Below are positions 1 through 8,723 of a DNA stretch of 64,000 nucleotides, piece by piece (positions within the stretch are counted from its first letter, which is position 1; each line of letters starts with the position of its first letter). The stretch is from Pilimelia anulata (GTDB lineage Bacteria; Actinomycetota; Actinomycetes; Mycobacteriales; Micromonosporaceae), in contig NZ_BMQB01000008.1 in assembly GCF_014647895.1 (NCBI RefSeq), positions 178,928 through 242,927 on the forward strand, read 5' to 3'. The notes below the pieces were generated by a model. The model did no database searches, was not told the DNA's origin, and saw only the letters and a program-made list of their open reading frames with translations. Made by a program: the position numbers and the translations under genes.

Positions 1-273
1 CACCGGCACGGCGGGTACGGCCAGCCGGGCAAGACGTTCGCGATCGGCCTGGGCTGCGAGATCCGGCACGCCGGCCGGCTCGTCTACTCCGCCGGGATGG
101 ACCTGCACGCCACCGACGCGGCCACCCCGATCGGGCCGGGCTGCAAGACGTGCGAGCGGCCGACCTGCCCGCAGCGGGCGGCGGCGCCGATCGGCGGGCG
201 GCTGGACCTGGACGAGAAGCGCAGCACGTTCATCCCGTACCCGCTGCTGCCCCCGGGCGGCGCGGCGCCCTGA
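1..273 (+). CDS. C-terminal end of a ScfR/RamB-like transcriptional regulator (partial)
   Basis: Only the last 90 residues and the TGA are inside the window; the 5' part lies to the left. The visible protein reads GYGQPGKTFAIGLGCEIRHA, then a Cys-rich stretch (GPGCKTCERPTCPQRA), then DLDEKRSTFIPYPLLPP. That order (GC..C.R..CPQRA, then D.DE.RSTF.PYP) is typical of the C-terminal domain of the short-chain-fatty-acid regulators (DUF2083/ScfR), the family of RamB. These proteins have an N-terminal XRE helix-turn-helix, usually with a central ImmA/IrrE-type domain, and control acetate, propionate and glyoxylate genes. The family call rests on the C-terminal motif alone. Nothing can be said about the DNA-binding domain or the promoter. 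The next gene converges with it, leaving only 22 bases between the stops. Confidence 0.75.
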   Translation, partial: HRHGGYGQPGKTFAIGLGCEIRHAGRLVYSAGMDLHATDAATPIGPGCKTCERPTCPQRAAAPIGGRLDLDEKRSTFIPYPLLPPGGAAP

Positions 274-295
274 CCGCGCCCGGCCGGCGCGGCGG

Positions 296-2011
296 TCAGT
301 CGGCGGCCGGCCGCTGGCCCGCGCGGACGTCGGCGAGCGCGGCCGCGGCCACCTCGACCTCGCCGGCCAGCCGGTCGGCGGCCCGCTGCTGCTCCTCGGC
401 GACCCGCCCGATGTCCCCGACGCCGGACCGGGCCCGGTCGACCGAGGCCGACAGCGACGCCACCGACCGGGCCACGCCGTCGGCGTCGGTGTGCAGCGTG
501 CGCAGGGTCGCGGCGATCCGCTCGGCGGCCCGGGCGCTGCGGTCGGCGAGGTCCTTCACCTCGTGCGCGACGACGGCGAAGCCGCGCCCGGCGGCGCCCG
601 CGCGGGCCGCCTCGATCGTGGCGTTGAGCGCGAGCAGCCGGGTCCGGCCGGCGATCTCGGTGATCACGGTGGCCAGCTCGGTGACGGTCGGCAGGCTGGC
701 GCCCAGCGCCGCCGCGGCCCGGTCGACCGGCTCGCGCAGGCCGGCGGCGTCCTCGATGGCGGCCTCGGCGGTGCCGGCGCCGCCGGCCAGGTCGCGGGCC
801 GCGGCGGCGACCCCGCCCAGCCGCTCGACGGCGCCGGCCAGGTCGTCGGCGATGGCCGCGAGCGCGGCCCCGGCCGCCTCCCGGCTCGCCGCGTCGGCGG
901 CGGTCTGCTCGTCCTCGCGGGCGGCGAACCGGTCCCGCAGGCCCTGTTCGTACTGGCGGTGGGTGTGCTCCAGGAGCTGCTGGTGCGCCTGGAGGTTGCC
1001 GAGCATGCCGTTGAACGTCCGGCCGAGGGCGGCGATGTCGCCGTCGCCGGCGGGCTCGATCCGCAGCGACAGGTCGTTGCCGGCGATGATCTGCTCGGCG
1101 GTCCGGCGCAGCGGCCGGACCTCGTCCCGGATGCCGCGCCGGATCAGCCACAGGATCGCGACGGTGATCAGGACGACGGCGACGGCGAGCAGGCCCAGCA
1201 CCCGCAGCAGGGTCTCGGTGGCGAGGTCGTGGATCGGGCGCGGGACGTCCGAGCGCAGGGTGACCGGCCCCTCGTTGACCGTGGGCAGCGCGGCGGACAT
1301 CCGGATCCGCTCGCCGCGGGTCTGGGTACGGACGTCCAGCGTCCCGAGCGCGGTGCCGAAGTCGCGGTGCGCCACGCCGGGCGGGGCCGCGCTCTCGACC
1401 ACCTCGATGCGCTGGTCGAGGGTGGTGCTGAGCTGCTGCTGCCAGGCCGCGTCGAGTGCGGAGAGGACGATCAACCCGCCGACCGCCGGGCCGCGCCCGC
1501 CGTCGCGGACGACGGCCAGGCCGCAGTAGGCCAGCGGCCCGTCCGGACCCTTCACGACGCCGCAACGCGTGGCGCCGGGCGCGCTGTCCGGGTCGTACAT
1601 GCGGCGCAGCACCGCCGGGTCGGCCAACGCCCCGGTCGGCGGGCCGTACTGCCCCGCGGCGTCGATCGGCCCGCCCACCCGGACGACGCCGGCGCGGTCG
1701 ACGCCGAGAACGCCGGTGACGCCATAGAGGTTGCGCAGGATCGCGCCGGGGAAGTCGCGGGCGAAGCCCACCCGGTCGCGGGTGCGGATCTCCTCGTACG
1801 CGACGGTCCAGATCGCGTTGGTGGCGCCGAAGTCGGTCAGCCGCTGCGCCCGGGCGTTCAGCGCGACCTGGAGGTCCCGGCCCTCGTCGCCCACGGCGCG
1901 GCGCTCCAGCCGGTCGAAGGCGTTGACCGCCACCAGCCAGAGCGGGACGGCGAACGCCCCGAGCAGCACCAGGACGCCCGCGAGCAGGCGCCACTGCGAC
2001 CACTTCCACAT
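296..2011 (-). CDS. Methyl-accepting chemotaxis-like receptor with extracytoplasmic sensor domain
   Basis: 571 residues when started at the ATG at 2011 (MWKWSQWRLL), which puts the first membrane helix at the N-terminus; the reading frame stays open upstream but without a better start. Order: TM1 about 10-30; a periplasmic-type sensor of about 230 residues containing NAIWTVAYEEI, as in CHASE4-like domains; TM2 about 270-292; HAMP about 292-345; and a coiled-coil signalling domain to the end. The hairpin tip is present (EIAGRTRLLALNATIEAARA followed by GRGFAVVAHEVKDLA), which is the conserved MCP core contacting CheA/CheW. No che genes are in the window, so it may act with a distant chemotaxis-like array or in another output pathway. 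The ligand is unknown. It is divergent from the GNAT gene with about 107 bases between starts. Confidence 0.85.
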   Translation of the reverse strand: MWKWSQWRLLAGVLVLLGAFAVPLWLVAVNAFDRLERRAVGDEGRDLQVALNARAQRLTDFGATNAIWTVAYEEIRTRDRVGFARDFPGAILRNLYGVTGVLGVDRAGVVRVGGPIDAAGQYGPPTGALADPAVLRRMYDPDSAPGATRCGVVKGPDGPLAYCGLAVVRDGGRGPAVGGLIVLSALDAAWQQQLSTTLDQRIEVVESAAPPGVAHRDFGTALGTLDVRTQTRGERIRMSAALPTVNEGPVTLRSDVPRPIHDLATETLLRVLGLLAVAVVLITVAILWLIRRGIRDEVRPLRRTAEQIIAGNDLSLRIEPAGDGDIAALGRTFNGMLGNLQAHQQLLEHTHRQYEQGLRDRFAAREDEQTAADAASREAAGAALAAIADDLAGAVERLGGVAAAARDLAGGAGTAEAAIEDAAGLREPVDRAAAALGASLPTVTELATVITEIAGRTRLLALNATIEAARAGAAGRGFAVVAHEVKDLADRSARAAERIAATLRTLHTDADGVARSVASLSASVDRARSGVGDIGRVAEEQQRAADRLAGEVEVAAAALADVRAGQRPAAD

Positions 2012-2118
2012 GATCGTGTCATCGTTACAGACCGCGGCCGCTCCGCGGGGTCCATTCCGTCCACGGCCGCCGGACAACCCCGTGGTGCGCCCGGGGCCGG
2101 TGTGGCAGGCTCGGCCGC

Positions 2119-2694
2119 ATGGGGCAATCGGGGAACGAGCGGGCCCCGGCGCTGCCGCTGGCGACCGCGCGGCTGCTGCTGCGCCCGGTCGCGGCCGCCG
2201 ACCTGGACGACGTGTGGGCGTACCAGCGGCTGCCGGCGGTGGCCCGGTACCTGCGCTGGGAGCCGCGGGACCGGGCGGCGGCGCGCGCGTCGGTGGCCGA
2301 CATGGCCGGCGAGCGGGCGCTGGCCGCCGAGGGCGACTGCCTGACCCTGGCGGCCGAGTGCGGCGGGCGGCTGATCGGGACGGTCGAGCTGGTCTGGGTC
2401 AGCGAGGCGCACCGCGCGGGCGAGCTGGGCTGGGTGTTCCACCCGGCGTACCACGGGCGGGGGCTGGCCACGGAGGCCGCCCGGGCGCTGCTGGACTGGG
2501 GCTTCGCCGGGCGGGGCCTGCACCGGATCGTCGCCCGCTGCGCCGCCGGCAACGCGGCCTCGGCGCGGCTGGCCGAGCGGCTGGGCATGCGCCGGGAGGC
2601 GCACTTCGTCGAGAACAACCACGTCAAGGGCGAGTGGCGGGACGAGTACGTGTACGCGATCCTGCGCCGGGAGTGGGCCGGGGGCACGGGGTAG
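2119..2694 (+). CDS. GNAT family N-acetyltransferase (RimJ/RimL-like)
   Basis: 191 residues, the usual size for RimJ/RimL-type acetyltransferases. The N-terminus has the family opening TARLLLRPVAAADLDDVWAY. The acetyl-CoA pyrophosphate-binding motif appears as HPAYHGRGLATEAARALLDW, followed by HRIVARCAAGNAASARLAER and then LGMRREAH, the standard order of GNAT motifs A and B. It probably acetylates an alpha-amino group or a small amine using acetyl-CoA in the cytoplasm; the substrate cannot be read from the sequence. The ATG at 2119 is preceded by a GGCAGG-like stretch. Its neighbours (a divergent chemoreceptor and the glycoconjugate locus downstream) do not suggest a specific partner. Confidence 0.88.
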   Translation: MGQSGNERAPALPLATARLLLRPVAAADLDDVWAYQRLPAVARYLRWEPRDRAAARASVADMAGERALAAEGDCLTLAAECGGRLIGTVELVWVSEAHRAGELGWVFHPAYHGRGLATEAARALLDWGFAGRGLHRIVARCAAGNAASARLAERLGMRREAHFVENNHVKGEWRDEYVYAILRREWAGGTG

Positions 2695-2814
2695 GCCCCG
2701 CGGGGCCGGTGTGGCCGGCGGGAGTCCTCAGCCCGGCGGCGCGGCGGCCGAACATCCCCGTGGGCCAGCCGCAGGAGGCGGTGGCGCCGTAGACCCGACG
2801 CCACGGAGGCCCCC

Positions 2815-3315
2815 GTGCTCACTACCCCGACCCGCCGCCTGGCGTACGCCGTCGCGGCGGCGGCCGCCGCCGGCGCCGTCGCCCTGCCCGCCGCCCCGGC
2901 CAGTGCCCACTACGGCCAGGTCGTGCCCGCGGTCGAGTGCGTGACCACGCCGGTGGACGGCCGGTACCGGGCCATCTTCAGCTACACCAACTACGCGGCG
3001 TCCACGACGACCGTCGCCCTCGGCAGCGGCAACGCCGTGACCCCGAGCACGCTCAACGGCACCCAGCCGACCCGCTTCTCCCCCGGCCAGCGCCGGGCCG
3101 CGTTCACCACCACCGCCGTGCCGGTGGGTACGGAGATCCGGTGGACGGTCAACGGCAACGCCGCGACCGCCCGGGCCTCCTCGCGGAGCTGCGGCCCGCA
3201 GGTCAGCCTGCCGGCCGACGGCAACGGCACCGGCCCGCTGATCGCCCTGGGCATCAGCGGCCTGGTGACCATCGCCGTCCTCGTCGTGCACAAGCTGCGC
3301 CGCCGGCGGGCCTGA
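2815..3315 (+). CDS. Secreted protein with C-terminal sorting-like tail (possible exosortase substrate)
   Basis: 166 residues, unknown family. An Ala-rich signal peptide is followed by a likely cleavage site ASA/HY near residue 31. The middle is Thr/Ser/Asn-rich, small and beta-like, with two cysteines (about residues 42 and 127). The C-terminus has three parts: LPADGNGTGP (132-141), a hydrophobic helix (142-158), and HKLRRRRA at the very end. Motif, membrane helix and Arg cluster together is the layout of LPXTG and PEP-CTERM type sorting signals, although LPADG is not a standard motif. Its TGA overlaps the ATG of the PIG-L gene (TGATG), so it is co-translated with the operon that encodes an exosortase-like enzyme. 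GTG start with CGGAGG upstream. The substrate role is inference. Confidence 0.75.
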   Translation: MLTTPTRRLAYAVAAAAAAGAVALPAAPASAHYGQVVPAVECVTTPVDGRYRAIFSYTNYAASTTTVALGSGNAVTPSTLNGTQPTRFSPGQRRAAFTTTAVPVGTEIRWTVNGNAATARASSRSCGPQVSLPADGNGTGPLIALGISGLVTIAVLVVHKLRRRRA

Positions 3316-3995
3316 TGTACAGCGTGCTGGCCGTCGGCGCGCACCCCGACGACATCGAACTGGGCTGCGGCGGCGCCCTGGCCGCGCACGCCGCGGCGGG
3401 CGACGTGGTGACCATGCTGGTGCTCTCGGGCGGGCAGAACGGGCCCGGCTCGGTGAGCGAGCGGGTCGCCGAGCAGGAGGACGCCGCCCGGACCCTCGGC
3501 GCGGTGCTGCTGTGGGGGCACCTGGTCGACTGCGCCGTCACCGCCGACGCCGGGACGATCTCGGGGATCGAGCAGGTCATCGACGCCGTCGCCGCCGACG
3601 TGATCTACGTGCACGCGCCCGACGACTCGCACCAGGACCACCGGGCCACCGCCGCCGCGGTCGTCTCGGCCGCCCGGTACGGCACCCGGGTCCTGCACTA
3701 CCAGAGCCCGTCGACGACGGCGTTCGAGCCGACCGTGTACGTCGACGTCGCCGCGCACCTGGACCGCAAGCTCGCCGCGCTCGCCTGCCACCGCAGCCAG
3801 GTGGCCGGGTCGGCGATGGTGGACCCGGAGGCGGTCGCGGCCGGCGCCCGGTACCACGGCGCCCGGGCCCGGATCCGGTACGCCGAGGCGTTCGTCCCGG
3901 CCCGGTTCGTCTGGGACCTCGGCCGCATCCCCGCCGACGCGCCGCCGGCCCGGGTCGCCGTGGCGCCCGGCCAGGCCACCGCGCCGCCGTGGTGA
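3315..3995 (+). CDS. PIG-L family N-acetylglucosaminyl deacetylase
   Basis: 226 residues. It shows the two zinc-binding motifs of the PIG-L/LmbE fold: AHPDDIELGCGG near the N-terminus (H10, D12, D13) and HQDH at 106-109. Enzymes of this family remove the N-acetyl group from GlcNAc-containing lipids or pseudo-disaccharides (GPI precursors, mycothiol, bacillithiol, teicoplanin type). Here it lies between a secreted surface-type protein and a GT2 glycosyltransferase, overlapping both by a few bases, which suggests deacetylation of a GlcNAc/HexNAc unit of a surface glycoconjugate rather than mycothiol synthesis. The Pro/Ala-rich last 25 residues are probably disordered. The GTGA overlap with the next gene implies translational coupling. 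Confidence 0.9.
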   Translation: MYSVLAVGAHPDDIELGCGGALAAHAAAGDVVTMLVLSGGQNGPGSVSERVAEQEDAARTLGAVLLWGHLVDCAVTADAGTISGIEQVIDAVAADVIYVHAPDDSHQDHRATAAAVVSAARYGTRVLHYQSPSTTAFEPTVYVDVAAHLDRKLAALACHRSQVAGSAMVDPEAVAAGARYHGARARIRYAEAFVPARFVWDLGRIPADAPPARVAVAPGQATAPPW

Positions 3996-5407
3996 GCACC
4001 GCACCGGGCGCCGGGGGGCACGTCGAGCGGCACTGGATCGCCCTGGTGGTCTACGCGCTCACGTTCGCCGGCGCCGTGTGGCTGATCGGGCTCGACCTCA
4101 CGCTGGGCGTCATCGCCGGCGTGCTCAACGTCGTGTTCCTCGCGTTCTTCTTCCGGCACCTGGCGTTCGCCATCTCGGCGGCCCGCTGGGCCGAGGCGGA
4201 CCTGGAGGCGGCGAGCATCGGCCTGGAGGGCTTCACCCCGCCGGTGGCCGTGCTGGTGGCCTGCAAGAACGAGGAGCTGGTCGTCGACGGCATGGTGGCC
4301 GCGCTGCTCGGGCTCGACTACCCGGCGGACCGGCTGACCATCGTCGTGGTCGACGACGCGTCCACCGACGGCACCGGCGCCCGGCTGGACGCCTGGGCGG
4401 CCACCGACCGGCGGCTGCGCGTACTGCACCGGCCCGAGGGGGCCGGCGGCGGCAAGTCCGGCGCGCTCAACGACGCGCTGGCCGGGGTGGACGCCGAGAT
4501 CGCCGTGGTGTTCGACGCCGACCACGAGCCGGCCCGCAACGTGCTGCGCCGGCTCGTCCGGCACTTCCGGGACCCGTTCGTCGGCGCGGTCATGGGCCGG
4601 TGCGTGGTGCGCAACGGCGCCGACTCGTCGCTGGCCGGGACGATCTTCGTGGACTACCTGTCCGGGTACCTGGTCAACGAGTACGGCCGGCAGGCCCTGT
4701 TCGAGCTGCCGGCGTACGGCGGGGCGAACTGCGCCGTGCGGGTCAGCACGCTGCGCGCGCTCGGCGGCTGGAACCCCGACACCGTCACCGAGGACACGGA
4801 CCTGACCCTGCGGGTGCTGCTGGCCGGCGGCCGGGTCCGGTACGACCCGACGGCGGTGGACTTCGAGGAGGCCGTGCACTCGACCCGCCGGTTCTGGCGG
4901 CAGCGGCACCGCTGGGCGCTCGGGCACCAGAAGTGCCTGCGCGACTACTGGCGGCCGGTCGTGCGCAGCCCGCACCTGGGCCTCATGGACAAGATCGAGA
5001 CCGTGATGTTCCTGTGGGTGTACCACGTGCCGGTGCTCTGCGGGCTCGGCCTCGCGCTGACCCTGCTGCGCGCGTTCGGCGTCGGCGGGCAGGCGATCGT
5101 GGGCCTGCTGCCGCTGTCCGCGCTGCTGTTCGCCGGCCCGTTCGCCGAGCTGGCCGTCGGGCTGATCATCGGCCGGGTGGAGCGGCGGGCGGCCTGGCAG
5201 CTCGTGGCGTTCCTGCCGGCGTTCGGGCTGTCCATCCTGACCGCCACCCACGCGTACCTCGACGGCATGGTCGGCAAGCGGCTGAGCTGGGCCAAGACCG
5301 CCCGCTCCGGCACCGTCGGCGCGGCCCCCGGCGCCGCCCCGGCGCGCCGGCCGGCGACCTTCGCCCGGCGGGCCGCCGCGCCCGCCCCGACGGGGGTGCC
5401 CCGGTGA
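3992..5407 (+). CDS. Membrane GT2 family glycosyltransferase
   Basis: 471 residues from the GTG at 3992, which overlaps the preceding stop (GTGA). One or two TM helices lie at about 20-55. A GT-A domain follows, with VVDDASTDGTGARLD (about 120), GKSGALND, the metal-binding DAD at 175-177, the TEDTD acid motif (about 266-270) and QRHRW at 304-308. Three or four TM helices lie at about 335-430, and the tail is Ala/Pro-rich. This is the processive cellulose-synthase/hyaluronan-synthase-like architecture (DxD, ED, QxxRW), so it probably polymerises or transfers a hexose or HexNAc on the inner face of the membrane. Its place between the deacetylase and the exosortase fusion suggests it builds the glycan part of the product. 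The sugar donor is not readable. Confidence 0.9.
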   Translation: MSTAPGAGGHVERHWIALVVYALTFAGAVWLIGLDLTLGVIAGVLNVVFLAFFFRHLAFAISAARWAEADLEAASIGLEGFTPPVAVLVACKNEELVVDGMVAALLGLDYPADRLTIVVVDDASTDGTGARLDAWAATDRRLRVLHRPEGAGGGKSGALNDALAGVDAEIAVVFDADHEPARNVLRRLVRHFRDPFVGAVMGRCVVRNGADSSLAGTIFVDYLSGYLVNEYGRQALFELPAYGGANCAVRVSTLRALGGWNPDTVTEDTDLTLRVLLAGGRVRYDPTAVDFEEAVHSTRRFWRQRHRWALGHQKCLRDYWRPVVRSPHLGLMDKIETVMFLWVYHVPVLCGLGLALTLLRAFGVGGQAIVGLLPLSALLFAGPFAELAVGLIIGRVERRAAWQLVAFLPAFGLSILTATHAYLDGMVGKRLSWAKTARSGTVGAAPGAAPARRPATFARRAAAPAPTGVPR

Positions 5408-7560
5408 CCGCGGCGGTCGGCGAGGGCCGGCTCGTCCGCCGGGTCCGGGCCAGCCGCCGCCGTCCCGGCGCGATCGCCCGCCGGCGCAGCGTGGTGCTGG
5501 AGCTGGTCGGCGCGGTCGTCTGGTGCTACGGCGGGTTCACCCTGCTCATCGACCCGGCCCGGCGGGCCGAGGTGAAGCTGGTCCTGCTGCTGCTCGGGCT
5601 GTTCGGCGAGAACCGGGTCGCGGGCGCGTTCGAGGACACGTTCCTCGTCTTCGGCCCGGACGGCGGCATGATGCTGGCCGTCCTCACGCCGTCCTGCTCG
5701 GCGCTGGCCGCGCTGCTCGCGCTGGGCGCGCTGGCGCTGTTCCTGCTGCGGGACCGCCCGCACGCGCTGCTCGGGGTCGCCGCGGCGGCCGCCTGGGTGA
5801 TCGGGGCCAACCTGGCCCGGCTCGTCGCCTCCCTGCTCGCCGGTGTCGCGTACGGCGAGGGGGCGCTGATCCTGTTCCACGACTGGGTCGGCGCGCTGTT
5901 CAACTTCGCCTACACGCTGATCGGACTCCTCATCTTGATCACCACGACGATGCACAGCGCCGAGCGGGCCGAGCAGGACCGCAGCGGCCGGCACACCGCC
6001 AACCGCCCCGACGCCTGGGCCCGCCCCGGCCTCGGCTACCGGGCCGACGACGCCGCGGCCGCGAGCGCCCCGCGCGGCAAGTACCGGCTGATCTCGTTCG
6101 TCCACCGGTTCCTGCTGCCCCGGCCGGTGTCCCGCTGGCTGGGCGCCCGCCGCGAGCGCAGCCGGGTCGACTACCGGCTGGGCCACCTCGGCCCGCAGGC
6201 CCGGGCGAACCGGGTCGCCGCGCTGGCCGCCAAGGGCCTCGGCGTGCACACCGCCACGCTGCTGGCCGTCGCCTCGCACGAGACCGACCCGGTGGTGCTG
6301 GACGCGCTGGCCGCGGCCGTCGCCGCCCGGCAGTGGGAGCCGGTGACCCGGCCGCAGGTGACCGCGCTGCGGCTGTGGGCCCGGGCCTGGATCATGCGCG
6401 CGCCCGAGCCGACCCCCGGCGCGGGCGTCGGCGAGCGCACCGTCGCCGTCACCGGCGCGGGCGGCCCCGCGGGCGTCGCGGTGATCCGCGCGCTGCGCGC
6501 CGCCGGCCACCGGGTGCTCGGCCTGGACGCCAACCCCGAGGCGGTCGGCCTCCGGCTCGCCTCCGCCGCCGGGGTGCTGCCCCGGGCCGACGAGCCGGGG
6601 TACGCCGCCGCGCTGCTGGACCTCGTCACCGAGCACCGGCCGGACGCGCTGGTCTGCACGGTCGCCGAGGAGTACGCCGCCCTGGCCCCGCTGGCCGACG
6701 CGCTGACCGACCTCGGCTGCCGCACCTGGCTGCCGGACCCGGCCGCGTCCGCGACCTGCCTGGACAAGCTGGCCTTCGCCGGCGCGCTGCACGCCGCCGG
6801 CGTGCCGCACCCGCCGACCGCGGCCGGCGCCGCCCGGGCGGCGCAGCTGCCGGGCCCGTGGATCGTCAAGCCGGTCCACGGCCGCGGCAGCCGCGACGTC
6901 GTCGCCGCCGATACCGCCGCCGAGCTGGCCGACGCGCTGGCCCGGGTGCCGGACGCGCTGGCCCAGACCCGGCTCGCCGGCCGGGAGTTCACCGCCGACG
7001 CGCTCGTCGGCCGGGACGGCACGCTGCTCACCTGCGTACCGCGCTGGCGGGACGAGACCAAGGCCGGCATCTCGGTGCGCGGCACCACGTTCGACTCGGC
7101 CGCGGTCACCGCGATCGTGGCGGCGACGCTGCGCGCGGTCGGGCTGACCGGCCCGGCGAACGTGCAGGGCTTCGTTGCCGACCCGGAGGCGCTCGCCGCC
7201 GACCCCGACGCCCCGGTGCGGGTGGCCGTGGTCGAGGTGAACCCGCGGTTCTCCGGCGGGCTGCCGCTGACCCTGGCCGCCGGCGCGGACGTCGTCGGCA
7301 CGTACCTGGCCGGCATCCTCGACCCGGACGCCGAGCTGCCGCGGCTGACGTACGAGCCGGGGGTGCGGATGGCCCGGCACTTCAGCGAGGTGTACACGGC
7401 GGCCGACGGCGCGACCGTCCCCGACCCGCTGCGCCCGGCGGCCCACCCGGCCCCGGCCGCGCCCGCGGCCGCCCCGGCAGCCGGCACGGCGCCGGCCGGT
7501 GCGGTGCCGGCCGGGTCGGCGGCCGGTCCGGCCGCGGCGGCGCCGGTGGGTGCGGCGTGA
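5404..7560 (+). CDS. Exosortase/archaeosortase-like membrane domain fused to an ATP-grasp ligase
   Basis: 718 residues from the GTG at 5404 (4-base overlap with the GT2 gene). Residues 30-185 hold several hydrophobic helices with the three residues that mark exosortases and archaeosortases: Cys98 in LTPSCSA, Arg139 in GANLARLV and His159 in LILFHDWVG, with the usual spacing. A linker of about 160 residues follows. From residue 345 a pre-ATP-grasp Rossmann region starts (VAVTGAGGPAGVAVIRAL), followed by an ATP-grasp domain with WIVKPVHGRGSRDV and EVNPRFSGG (E611, N613), resembling the carbamoyl-phosphate-synthase-like/PylC branch. The last 65 residues are an Ala/Pro tail. Exosortases cleave C-terminal sorting signals and may transfer the protein to an acceptor; ATP-grasp enzymes form amide bonds. 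Both in one chain, inside a sugar operon, suggests joint synthesis and attachment of a surface conjugate. The open frame runs through without a break, but assembly error cannot be fully excluded. Confidence 0.85.
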   Translation: MTAAVGEGRLVRRVRASRRRPGAIARRRSVVLELVGAVVWCYGGFTLLIDPARRAEVKLVLLLLGLFGENRVAGAFEDTFLVFGPDGGMMLAVLTPSCSALAALLALGALALFLLRDRPHALLGVAAAAAWVIGANLARLVASLLAGVAYGEGALILFHDWVGALFNFAYTLIGLLILITTTMHSAERAEQDRSGRHTANRPDAWARPGLGYRADDAAAASAPRGKYRLISFVHRFLLPRPVSRWLGARRERSRVDYRLGHLGPQARANRVAALAAKGLGVHTATLLAVASHETDPVVLDALAAAVAARQWEPVTRPQVTALRLWARAWIMRAPEPTPGAGVGERTVAVTGAGGPAGVAVIRALRAAGHRVLGLDANPEAVGLRLASAAGVLPRADEPGYAAALLDLVTEHRPDALVCTVAEEYAALAPLADALTDLGCRTWLPDPAASATCLDKLAFAGALHAAGVPHPPTAAGAARAAQLPGPWIVKPVHGRGSRDVVAADTAAELADALARVPDALAQTRLAGREFTADALVGRDGTLLTCVPRWRDETKAGISVRGTTFDSAAVTAIVAATLRAVGLTGPANVQGFVADPEALAADPDAPVRVAVVEVNPRFSGGLPLTLAAGADVVGTYLAGILDPDAELPRLTYEPGVRMARHFSEVYTAADGATVPDPLRPAAHPAPAAPAAAPAAGTAPAGAVPAGSAAGPAAAAPVGAA

Positions 7561-8723
7561 CCGCGCGGCGGCGGGTCCTGGTGCCGTGCGGCACCCGCCC
7601 GGAGATCATCAAGCTGGCGCCGGTCGTCCGGGCGCTGCGGGCCGCCGGCCACGCCGTGACCACGGTGGACACCGGCCAGCACGCCGCCGCGGCGCTCGGC
7701 GCCGCCCGGTACGCCGAGCTGGGCCTGCCCGTCGACATCGCGCTCACCCTGCCGGCCGGCGACCCGGCGCAGCGGCAGGGCGCGCTCACCGCGGACGCGA
7801 TCCGGACCGTCGGCCGGGTCGCCCCCGACCTGGTCCTCGCCCTCGGCGACACCGCGACCGTGCCGGCGTACGCGCTGGCCGCCCGCGGGCTCGGCGTGCC
7901 GTTCGGGCACCTGGAGGCCGGGCTGCGCAGCTTCAACCAGCGCAGCGTCGAGGAGGTCAACCGGCGGGTCGCCGCGGCCGCAGCGCAGCTCCACTTCGCC
8001 CCGACCGACCGGGCGGCGGCGTTCCTGGCCGCCGAGGGGGTGCCGGACGAGCGGGTGTTCGTCGTCGGCAACCCGGTCATCGACGCGCTGCGCGAGCGCG
8101 GCGCCGCGCCGCTGCCGGCCGACCTGCGCTCCGGCGTGCTGGTCACCGCGCACCGGCCGACCAACGTGGACGACCCGCAGCGGCTGGCCCGGCTCGTGGG
8201 GCTGGTCGGGGCGCTGGCCGGGCGGGTCGGCCCGGTGACGTTCCCGCTGCACCCGCGGACCGCCGACCGGCTGCGGGCCACCGGCCTGCTCGACCGGCTG
8301 GCCGGGCTGCCCGGCGTGGCGCTGGTCGACCCGCTGCCGTACGACGCGCTGCTCGGCGCGCTGGCCGGCGCCCGGGTGGCGGTCACCGACTCCGGCGGCA
8401 TCCAGGAGGAGGCGGCGTACCTCGGGGTGCCCGTGGTCGTGCTGCGCCGGTCCACGCCGCGCTGGGAGGGGGTGTCCGCCGGCGGTACGGTGCTGTCCGG
8501 CCTGACCTCCGACGACGAGGCCGACCGGGCGCTGGCCGCCGCCGCCGGGCTGAGCGAGCCGGCCGCGCTGGCCCGGCTGGCGGCGCTGCCCTGCCCGTAC
8601 GGCGACGGGACCACCGGCGCCCGGGTCGCGGCGATCCTCGGCGACCCGGCCACCGACCGGCTGCTCGACCTGGTCGAGCCCGACTTCACCGCCGGCCCGC
8701 CGCCGGTGGGGGCCGCCCGGTGA
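7557..8723 (+). CDS. UDP-N-acetylglucosamine 2-epimerase, non-hydrolysing type
   Basis: 388 residues, the usual length of the family. It has GTRPEIIKLAPVVRAL at 12-27, LALGDT (D98), HLEAGLRSF (E120), EEVNRR (E132/E133), a TAHRPTN segment (HRREN equivalent), a FPLHPRT segment and the TDSGGIQEEA UDP-binding motif near residue 280. These match the catalytic Asp/Glu/Glu/His set of WecB/MnaA. It would convert UDP-GlcNAc to UDP-ManNAc in the cytoplasm and so supply a sugar donor for the neighbouring GT2. The GTG start overlaps the previous stop by four bases. The HRREN motif is altered (HRPTN), so a related epimerisation is possible, but the overall fold call is firm. Confidence 0.92.
   Translation: MTARRRVLVPCGTRPEIIKLAPVVRALRAAGHAVTTVDTGQHAAAALGAARYAELGLPVDIALTLPAGDPAQRQGALTADAIRTVGRVAPDLVLALGDTATVPAYALAARGLGVPFGHLEAGLRSFNQRSVEEVNRRVAAAAAQLHFAPTDRAAAFLAAEGVPDERVFVVGNPVIDALRERGAAPLPADLRSGVLVTAHRPTNVDDPQRLARLVGLVGALAGRVGPVTFPLHPRTADRLRATGLLDRLAGLPGVALVDPLPYDALLGALAGARVAVTDSGGIQEEAAYLGVPVVVLRRSTPRWEGVSAGGTVLSGLTSDDEADRALAAAAGLSEPAALARLAALPCPYGDGTTGARVAAILGDPATDRLLDLVEPDFTAGPPPVGAAR

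Noticed and set aside
84..2009. Minus-strand frame overlapping the chemoreceptor gene
   Set aside because: No recognisable motif and very Arg-rich, while the 296-2011 frame shows TM, HAMP and MCP signalling motifs.
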